Origin: Sphaerisporangium sp. TRM90804
GTDB lineage: Bacteria; Actinomycetota; Actinomycetes; Streptosporangiales; Streptosporangiaceae
DNA length: 64,000 bases
Direction of reading: 5' to 3'
Assembly: GCF_029846175.1 (NCBI RefSeq)
Contig: NZ_JARWAC010000017.1
Location: 124,001-188,000, forward strand
Shown here: in pieces, positions 13,915 to 20,310 of the stretch
Position numbering within the stretch: position 1 is the first letter of the stretch
Layout of the letters: the number at the start of each line of letters is the position of its first letter
Program-made: the position numbers and the translations under genes
Notes under the pieces: model-generated
Told to the model about the DNA's origin: nothing
The model's input: the letters and a program-made list of their open reading frames with translations, nothing else
Databases searched by the model: none

Positions 13915-15959
13915 CGGTACAGCAGCCTTCCGTCCTTTCCGTTCGTCTCCGAGAGCGGCACCTCGGCGAGCGTCCGGAGCACCTTGCCCTTCAGGTCGAC
14001 GAGCTTGATCGTGCGAGTCGTCCCCCGGTTGTCGGTGACGATGAGGTGCGCGTCGTTGAACCAGCCGACGAAGGAGCCGGGGTAGGGCACGGGCAGCGAG
14101 GTCGTCCGCCGCCCGGTGGAGCTGTCCCAGACGCACATCCTGTTGATCGCGTCGGCGCAGCGGGTGGCGAACAGCCGGCCGGCGGGGGAGACGCTGCTCT
14201 CCGCCGCGGTGATGTCGCCCACGTCGGTGAAGGTGCGCACGATCTTGCCCTGGAGGTCCAGGAACCGCAGGCCGGTCTCGTCCCCGTCGAAGTGGCTGAT
14301 CGCGACGCCGGTCTCGCCCGGCCCCCACACGAAGTAGGTCCTCCTGCCCCCGGCGGCGTTCGGAACCGGCACCAGCTTCGCGGTGGCGGTGGCGACGTCG
14401 ACCACGGCGAAGCCGATCGGTCTCTTGGCGCTCCCCACCGTTTCGAGGGTGGTAAGCAGCAACCGCTTGCTGTCGGACGACCAGAACGGGTTGAAGTTCT
14501 CCAGCGGCTTGTCCGCCAGCCGCACGTTGAACTCCCGGCCGGTCGAGCGCTCGAGCAGCCTGACGAAGTCGTAGCTCTGTGGCGTCATGGACTTCAGCCA
14601 CGGCAGGATCGCCACCCACCGGCCGTCGGGGGAGACCACGGGCTCCTGGAAGGGGCCCATCTCCTCGAATCGGCCGGTCTTCGGGTCGCGCGCGTAGGTC
14701 AGCGACTGTCCGTCGGCGTTGTGCATGAACGACGTCAGGCGCACCGGGTCGCTGGGGGCGTCGTGCACCTTCACCTTCGTCGAGGGGAGCAGGAAGGTCG
14801 TGGCCACCGGTGAGGGCGCGGCGGTCACCTCCCGGATCGGCGAGGGGGCCGCGGTGGCGGAGCGCCCGGCGACGGTGGCCGGCGGGCCGAGGCGCGCCAG
14901 CAGGTAGACGAGCCCGCCCGAGACCAGCCCCACGACCACGGCGCCGGCGGCCACCTGCGTCGCCACGCGTCGCCGCCGCGGTGCCGGCGAGGGGGACGTG
15001 GCGGCGTCCGGCGGGCTCGGGGGGAGCGGCGGACGTGTGGTCGCCGGGCTTCCCGCGGCCACGGCCGTGCCCGCCGACAGCAGCTCCCCCGCGGGGGCCT
15101 GTTCCCTGGTCGCGCCGAGCAGGCGCAGCAGCGCGTCGCGCGCGGTGGGGCGCAGCGCCGGCTCCTTGGACAGGCAGTCGGTGATCAGGTCGCGCAGGTC
15201 GCCGTCGAGGTCGCCCAGCTCGGGCTCCTTGTGCAGGATGCGGTTGACCACGGCCGGGAGCGAGTCCATGCCGAACGGCGGCCGCCCGGTGGCCGCGAAC
15301 GCCATCGTCGACCCCCAGGCGAACAGGTCGGCGGGCGGCTCGACCTGGGCCCCCTCGATCTGCTCGGGGGCCATGTACGGCGGCGTGCCGATCACGCCGG
15401 AGCCGGTCGCGGACGCGTCGAGCGCGCGGGCGATGCCGAAGTCGATCACCCGCGGGCCGTCCCTGCCCAGCAGGACGTTGCTCGGCTTGAAGTCGCGGTG
15501 CACCACCCCGGCCCGGTGGATGGCGGTGAGCGCGGTCATCGTCCCCACGGCCAGCCGCCGCAGCCGGGCGCCGTGAAGCGGCCCCTCCTCGTCGACCACC
15601 TGCTGCAGGGTGGGGCCGGCGATGTACTCGCTGACGATGTAAGGACGGCCGTCCATCGTGCCGGTGCCGATGACCTGGGCGGTGCAGAAGGGGGCCACCC
15701 GGCGCAGGATCTGCGTCTCGCGAAGGAACCGCTCCGGCGCGAAGGTGCCGTCGGTCGGCGGCGCGCTCGGCGCGAAGGTCGGCGGCCCGGAGCCCGCCTG
15801 CCCGAGACCGTGGCGCAGCAGCTTGATGGCCACCTGCTCGCCCGTGGGCGACGTGCCGAGGAAGACCGATCCCTGGCCGCCCTCGCCGACACGGCCCGCG
15901 ATCTCGTAGTCGCCCACGCGCGGCGGGTCGCCGGTGCGCAGGGGAGCGATGTCAGCCAT
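13899..15959 (-). CDS. Membrane Ser/Thr protein kinase with extracellular WD40/TolB-like propeller
   Basis: The protein is 686 aa. The kinase domain (about residues 18-290) is complete: glycine loop GEGGQGSV (25-32), Lys46 in VAIK, HRDFKPSN with catalytic Asp156, and DFG in VIDFGIARA. A roughly 20-residue Gly/Pro/Ala-rich insertion lies in the N-lobe (about residues 55-80). A Pro-rich juxtamembrane segment and one transmembrane helix (about 330-350, GAVVVGLVSGGLVYLLA) precede an extracellular region of about 330 residues with repeating beta-propeller blades (VSPDGRWVAILPW, SSDSKRLLLTT). It is probably an active receptor kinase. It follows a paralogous kinase on the same strand after a 7-bp gap, so both are likely one transcript. 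Confidence 0.9.
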   Translation of the reverse strand: MADIAPLRTGDPPRVGDYEIAGRVGEGGQGSVFLGTSPTGEQVAIKLLRHGLGQAGSGPPTFAPSAPPTDGTFAPERFLRETQILRRVAPFCTAQVIGTGTMDGRPYIVSEYIAGPTLQQVVDEEGPLHGARLRRLAVGTMTALTAIHRAGVVHRDFKPSNVLLGRDGPRVIDFGIARALDASATGSGVIGTPPYMAPEQIEGAQVEPPADLFAWGSTMAFAATGRPPFGMDSLPAVVNRILHKEPELGDLDGDLRDLITDCLSKEPALRPTARDALLRLLGATREQAPAGELLSAGTAVAAGSPATTRPPLPPSPPDAATSPSPAPRRRRVATQVAAGAVVVGLVSGGLVYLLARLGPPATVAGRSATAAPSPIREVTAAPSPVATTFLLPSTKVKVHDAPSDPVRLTSFMHNADGQSLTYARDPKTGRFEEMGPFQEPVVSPDGRWVAILPWLKSMTPQSYDFVRLLERSTGREFNVRLADKPLENFNPFWSSDSKRLLLTTLETVGSAKRPIGFAVVDVATATAKLVPVPNAAGGRRTYFVWGPGETGVAISHFDGDETGLRFLDLQGKIVRTFTDVGDITAAESSVSPAGRLFATRCADAINRMCVWDSSTGRRTTSLPVPYPGSFVGWFNDAHLIVTDNRGTTRTIKLVDLKGKVLRTLAEVPLSETNGKDGRLLYRYTRG

Positions 15960-15966
15960 GGAGGCG

Positions 15967-18030
15967 CTAACTCCCGAGGTATCTGAGCTGGTGGGTGGTC
16001 TCGTCGCCCTTGGGGTGCTCGGCCAGCGTGCGCACCGCCTTGCCGTGGAAGTCCAGGACCACGTACTTCCTGGGGTCCTTGCGCGGGTCGAAGACGATGA
16101 TGTGGTGCTCGTCCCACCAGTCGTAGGCGGTGGCGCTGCCCTCCCACAGCTTGATGGTGGCCGTCCGGTTCCCGCTGCGCGCGTTCCACACGCAGATGTT
16201 CGACCGCTTGCCGCTGTCCTCCGGGCAGTACGTGAAGAAGGACTCGCCGGAAGGGGAGTACAACCCGGGGCCGGACATCATGCCCACCCAGGGAATCGTG
16301 CGCACGACCTTGCCGCTCATGTCGCGGAAGCGGATCCCGAACCGGGGCTTGTCCTTCTCGTACGCGCCGACGACGTACGCGCCGTCGGGGGTCCAGTCGA
16401 AGTTTCCGTACCCGTCGCGCTTGTCGTCGGTGAGCACGACGGTGGCCTTGCGGGTCGTCACGTCGACGACGACGAAGCCTTCGGGGTACTGGGTCTCGCT
16501 GTCCTTGTCGATCTCGTAGACGGTCAGCAGCAGGCGCTTGCTGTCGCGGCTCCAGGTGCCCGACAGGCCGCGCAGCGGCTGTTTGAGCGTGTCCACATTG
16601 AACTTCTCGCCCGTGGCGAGGTTGACGAAGGTGACGTAGTCGGTACTGGAGGCGGAGAACTTGATGAACGGGTTGACCGCGGCCCACTTGCCGTCCGGCG
16701 AGACGGTCGCGTCGCCGAACCCGGCGCCGTCGGCGATCTTCTTGAACTCGTCGGCCCCCGGGTAGCGGGCGTAGGTCTCCAGCTTCTTCCCGTCGATGTC
16801 CTGGATGAAGTAGGACGCGAGCCTGACCGGGTCGGCCGGGTTCTCGTGCACCGTGAGCTTGGTGCCGGGCGCGGTGAACTTCTCGCTGGCCTTCGGGGGC
16901 GGGGTCGGCGAGGCCTGGATGAGGGCGGCCGACGGCGCGGGCAGCGGCGTCGGGGCCGCCTGGGGCTGCGCCGGCGGCCGGTCGGTGCGGGAGGTGAGCG
17001 CGTAGACGGTGCCCCCGGAGACGAGCGCGATGGCGACGGCGGCGGCGACCAGGGGCAGCAGGCGCCGCCGCGCGCGGCCGCGGCCGGGCGGGGGCGGCAG
17101 TTCGACGCGGGTGCCGGGGTCGGGCGGCGGCGCCATGCGCACGTCCTGCGGCGGGGTGGCCACGGCGAAGCCGGGAGCCGGCGCGGCCGGCGGGCCGGCG
17201 CCCTCCTGGGCGGGCTCCATGGTCGCCAGGATCTGCGAGTGGCCGACGAGCCGCAGCAGGGCGTCGCTGGCCGTCGGGCGGCGCGCGGGATCCTTGGCCA
17301 GGCACTGGGCGACCAGGCTGAGCAGGTCGTCGTTGAGCACGCTGAGGTCGGGCTCGTCGCGCAGGACGCGGTTGATCGTGGCCGACATGGAGCCCGCCTC
17401 GAACGGGGCGCGCCCGGACGCGGCGTAGAGCACGGTCGAACCCCAGGCGAACATGTCGGCGGCGGGCCCGACGGCGGCGCCTTCGAGCTGCTCGGGCGTC
17501 AGGTAGGCGGGCGTGCCGACCGAGCGGGTGGTGCTCTCCACGCCGGCGTCCAGCGCCTGGGCGATGCCGAAGTCGATGACCCGCGGCCCGTCGGGGCCGA
17601 GCAGCACGTTGCCGGGGCTGAACTCCCGGTGCACGATGCCGGCCTGGTGGATGGCGACCAGGGCGGTCATGGTGCCGATCGCCAGGCGGTGCAGCGCCGG
17701 CCCGCGCAGCGGCCCGTCCTCCTGCACGGCCCGCTCCAGGGTGGGCCCGTCGATGTACTCGCTGACGACGTACGGCCGGTCGCCGGCCAGGCCGGTCTCG
17801 ATCACCTGGGCCGTGCAGAAGGCGGACACCTGGCGAAGCTCCTCGACCTTGTCCAGGAACCGGTCGGAACCGGACAGGTCGGCGTGCAGGATCTTGATCG
17901 CGACGTGTTCACTTCCCGGGCCTTTACCCAGGTAGACGATGCTCCGGCCACCCTCACCGATCCGTCCGACTATGTGATATGTGCCTAGTTCGGATGGATC
18001 GTCCGATCGCAGAGGTAGAACCTCCGGCAT
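15967..18030 (-). CDS. Paralogous Ser/Thr kinase-propeller protein with altered catalytic loop (possible pseudokinase)
   Basis: The protein is 687 aa with the same architecture as its downstream neighbour: kinase domain, Pro-rich linker, one membrane helix at about 325-345, and an extracellular beta-propeller. Lys46 and the DFG motif are kept. However, the HRD motif reads HREFSPGN, so the catalytic Asp is Glu136 and the usual catalytic-loop Lys is Ser. The third glycine of the glycine loop is Ser30 (GEGGRSIV). These changes predict weak or absent phosphotransfer. It may act as a nucleotide-binding partner or regulator of the intact kinase. The ATG has a good SD (AAGGAG, 7-base spacing), so it appears to be expressed first in the pair. 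Confidence 0.87.
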   Translation of the reverse strand: MPEVLPLRSDDPSELGTYHIVGRIGEGGRSIVYLGKGPGSEHVAIKILHADLSGSDRFLDKVEELRQVSAFCTAQVIETGLAGDRPYVVSEYIDGPTLERAVQEDGPLRGPALHRLAIGTMTALVAIHQAGIVHREFSPGNVLLGPDGPRVIDFGIAQALDAGVESTTRSVGTPAYLTPEQLEGAAVGPAADMFAWGSTVLYAASGRAPFEAGSMSATINRVLRDEPDLSVLNDDLLSLVAQCLAKDPARRPTASDALLRLVGHSQILATMEPAQEGAGPPAAPAPGFAVATPPQDVRMAPPPDPGTRVELPPPPGRGRARRRLLPLVAAAVAIALVSGGTVYALTSRTDRPPAQPQAAPTPLPAPSAALIQASPTPPPKASEKFTAPGTKLTVHENPADPVRLASYFIQDIDGKKLETYARYPGADEFKKIADGAGFGDATVSPDGKWAAVNPFIKFSASSTDYVTFVNLATGEKFNVDTLKQPLRGLSGTWSRDSKRLLLTVYEIDKDSETQYPEGFVVVDVTTRKATVVLTDDKRDGYGNFDWTPDGAYVVGAYEKDKPRFGIRFRDMSGKVVRTIPWVGMMSGPGLYSPSGESFFTYCPEDSGKRSNICVWNARSGNRTATIKLWEGSATAYDWWDEHHIIVFDPRKDPRKYVVLDFHGKAVRTLAEHPKGDETTHQLRYLGS

Positions 18031-18152
18031 GTCGGGGTCTCCTTAAAGAGTCCGTCCGTGGATCATCAATTATGCGGATGGAAACCGCTGGCCGGGAGTC
18101 CTATCGCGCTTTTCCTGGGTAACTCGGTACAGGAGAGCTAGGGAGGAAGATC

Positions 18153-18401
18153 ATGGCCAAATGCGAAGTATGCGGCAATGACTATGATATGAGCTTTGAA
18201 ATACACGCCAAGGGTGGTGTGCACACCTATGACAGCTTCGAGTGTGCGATCCACGGCATGGCGCCGATCTGCGAACACTGCGGGTGCCGCATCGTGGGTC
18301 ACGGGGTGTCCGCGGACGGTCACTGGTACTGCTGTGCCCACTGCGCTCGGGAGAAGGGCGTCTCGGCGATCGTGGACCATGTGGGGGCGGCCTCCGGCTG
18401 A
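18153..18401 (+). CDS. Small Cys/His-rich protein (prokaryotic metallothionein-like)
   Basis: This 82-aa protein has paired cysteine motifs: CEVCGNDY at the start, then FECAIHGM, CEHCGC and CCAHCAR, plus several histidines. That pattern points to zinc or other metal binding, and similar actinobacterial proteins are annotated as prokaryotic metallothionein-like. The ATG has a strong SD (GGGAGGAAG). It stands alone, divergent from the kinase pair, with about 120 bp between for both promoters. The codon use in the first 25 codons is less GC-rich than its neighbours. The function is not established. Confidence 0.8.
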   Translation: MAKCEVCGNDYDMSFEIHAKGGVHTYDSFECAIHGMAPICEHCGCRIVGHGVSADGHWYCCAHCAREKGVSAIVDHVGAASG

Positions 18402-18490
18402 TCCCGCCAGCGCGGAGAGGCCGTGCGGGGTACGGCCGGTCGCGTCCTGACTTGCGACTTTGGTGCTGGTACGGACATTGTTAGAGGAGT

Positions 18491-18528
18491 CGGTCCCGGC
18501 AGTGAGGTCAGGTCACGCGCCGGGACCG
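18491..18528 (+). terminator. hairpin downstream of the metallothionein-like gene
   Basis: A perfect 10-bp stem (18491-18500 with 18519-18528) carries an 18-nt loop, 90 bp after the stop. It is a possible terminator. The stretch 18402-18863 otherwise holds a C/T-rich segment and the operator at 18724. The open frame running through it into the ROK gene lacks a start signal and coding character. Confidence 0.4.
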
Positions 18529-18723
18529 GCGCAGCCCCCTCGCTCCGCCGTCTCCCGTCCGGCCGAAGGCCGCCCGCTCCTCGCTCGTCCACCGCCCCGT
18601 CGCGCCACCCCGCGCTCTCCGCGGCTCCTGACCGCCCCCGGGCCCTCGGCGTGCCGCCCGTTCCGCGCGCCGACTTCGGGCTCGCGGTTCCCGTTCGCTC
18701 GCGCTATCATCAGTTCGTCTGGA

Positions 18724-18740
18724 GCCTAAACAAAGTAGGC
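18724..18740 (+). promoter_or_regulatory. inverted repeat upstream of the ROK regulator
   Basis: GCCTA-AACAAAG-TAGGC is a perfect 5+7+5 inverted repeat in an A/T-rich island, 123 bp before the proposed ROK start. Its complementary strand (CTACTTTGTTTAGGC) shares the TTTGTT...TTTAG and TAGGC elements with the site at 880-906 before the GH31 operon. This suggests recognition by the same regulator and autoregulation. TATCAT at 18705-18710 could be a -10 element, but no -35 is clear. Confidence 0.42.
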
Positions 18741-18863
18741 CAAGGTGACGAGAGCCGGAAGGGGCGCTCCCCGCCTCCCTCTCCGCCGTCCCCCACGGGC
18801 CGGCCCCTCTCTCCGGCGGTCACCCGGCGCCGCGGCGTGCGGTCGTCCGCCGGACGATGCGGC

Positions 18864-20114
18864 ATGATGGGCCCACCGTGGCTCAGCGGAACGGGGCTGA
18901 ATTTGATCAACGCGCACACCGCCCCCCAGCCGGCGGACTTCGCCGATGTCAGGGCCACCAACCTGGCGGTCGTGCTGCGCTTCGTCCGGCAGAACGCTCC
19001 CTGCTCCCGGGCCGACATCGCGGCGTCCACCGGCCTCAACAAGGCCACGGTCTCCAGCCTGGTCGCCGACCTCATCGACCGCCGCCTGCTGCGCGAGACC
19101 GGTCTCACCGAGAACCGCGTCGGCCGCCCCGCGACCATGCTGGTGCTCGACGGCTCCCCGTACGCCGCCATCGGCGTGGGCGTCAACGTCGACTACCTGA
19201 CCGCGGTGGCCGTCGACCTCGCGGGCACCGAGCTGCTGTCGTGGCGTCGCTCCTTCCCCGGCGCCACCGCGACCCCCAACCAGGCCGTCGCCGCGGTCGC
19301 CGCCCTCGCCCGCCGCGTGCTCAGCCGCGTGGGCAAGGAGGCCCGCCAGGTGCTCGGCCTCACCGTCGCGATCCCCGGCCTCGTCGACCTGAACGGCACG
19401 GTGCGCTTCGCGCCCACCCTCGGCTGGCGCGACGTCGACCTGCCGGGCGACCTCGCCAAGGCGCTGCGCGACCCCGGCTTCCCGGTGCTCGTGGACAACG
19501 ACGCCAACCTCGCGGTGCTCGCCGAGCACCGGTTCGGCCCGCACGGGGGCGCGGCCAACCTCGTCTATGTCACCGGCGACGTCGGTGTGGGCGCCGGCCT
19601 CATCATGGACGGCCGGTCGCGCCGCGGCGGCCGGGGGTTCGCCGGGGAGATCGGCCACATCGAGATCGATCCGGCGGGCCCCGTCTGCCGCTGCGGGCGC
19701 CGCGGCTGCCTTGAGGCGATGGCCGGCGTCGGCGCCGTGCTGCGGCACACCGCCCCCGACGCGACGCCCGCCGAGCTCGAACCCGAGATCGACGAGGTGG
19801 TGCGGCGGGCGACCGCGGGCGACCGCGACGTCCTGGCCCTGCTCGGCGCCGTCGGCCGTGATCTCGGCAAGGGCGCGGCCGTGCTCGCCGACGTGCTCAA
19901 CCCCGAGGTCGTCGTACTCGGCGGTTACTACGTCCCCCTGTCGCCGTGGGTGCTGCCGCCCGCGAGGCAGGAGCTCGGGCTGCGCAGCTGCGCGCCGGAG
20001 GTGGGCGGCACCCGGCTGGAGGTCTCCACGCTCGGGTACGGCGCGGCGGCGCTGGGCGCCGCCGCCCGGCTGCTGGACTCCATCGACTCCGGCCGGCTCC
20101 CCGCGCACGCCTGA
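18864..20114 (+). CDS. ROK-family transcriptional repressor (XylR/NagC-like)
   Basis: The protein is 416 aa from the ATG at 18864. An N-terminal winged helix (about residues 25-85: CSRADIAASTGLNKATVSSL) is followed by a ROK sugar-kinase-like domain. It carries VDNDANLAVLAEH and the zinc motif CRCGRRGCLE. ROK regulators release DNA on binding a sugar, with xylose and glucose as classic ligands. Because it sits among GH31, GH3 and GH35 genes, xylose or a xylosyl-oligosaccharide is a plausible inducer. The start is uncertain: there is no clear SD, and an in-frame ATG (18867) and TTG (18903) follow closely. The frame is open upstream to 18423, but similarity begins only near residue 20. Confidence 0.87.
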   Translation: MMGPPWLSGTGLNLINAHTAPQPADFADVRATNLAVVLRFVRQNAPCSRADIAASTGLNKATVSSLVADLIDRRLLRETGLTENRVGRPATMLVLDGSPYAAIGVGVNVDYLTAVAVDLAGTELLSWRRSFPGATATPNQAVAAVAALARRVLSRVGKEARQVLGLTVAIPGLVDLNGTVRFAPTLGWRDVDLPGDLAKALRDPGFPVLVDNDANLAVLAEHRFGPHGGAANLVYVTGDVGVGAGLIMDGRSRRGGRGFAGEIGHIEIDPAGPVCRCGRRGCLEAMAGVGAVLRHTAPDATPAELEPEIDEVVRRATAGDRDVLALLGAVGRDLGKGAAVLADVLNPEVVVLGGYYVPLSPWVLPPARQELGLRSCAPEVGGTRLEVSTLGYGAAALGAAARLLDSIDSGRLPAHA

Positions 20115-20139
20115 CCGCGCCCCTTGACCGATAGCGCGC

Positions 20140-20281
20140 GAAGCGGCACGCTTCAGAAGAACCCTCTGTAACACCCCTGAAACTTCACATATCCCGTCGA
20201 AACGCTTCAACAGGCCGCGAAGCGGCCCGTCGTCGAAACGCTTCGACTCCCGCCCGCCCCGCACCTTTCGAAGCGTTTCGA
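20140..20281 (+). promoter_or_regulatory. cluster of LacI-type operators before the cytoplasmic GH3 gene
   Basis: Three near-identical 14-bp sites are present: TCGAAACGCTTCAA at 20197-20210, TCGAAACGCTTCGA at 20233-20246, and its reverse complement TCGAAGCGTTTCGA at 20268-20281. They are spaced 36 and 35 bp apart, close to whole helical turns. A fourth, looser repeat, GAAGCG-gca-CGCTTC, lies at 20140-20154. The central CG and GAAxCGxTTC core are typical of LacI-family operators. The last site ends about 30 bp before the start codon. The adjacent LacI regulator at 23148-24167 is the obvious binder (inference). Confidence 0.7.
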
Positions 20282-20310
20282 CAGTCCCCGGCCGACGAAG
20301 GAAGATCCCG

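Noticed and set aside
18423-18863. 147-residue N-terminal extension of the ROK regulator
   Set aside because: Ser/Arg/Pro-rich translation crossing a hairpin and an operator-like repeat; ROK similarity begins only after 18864.
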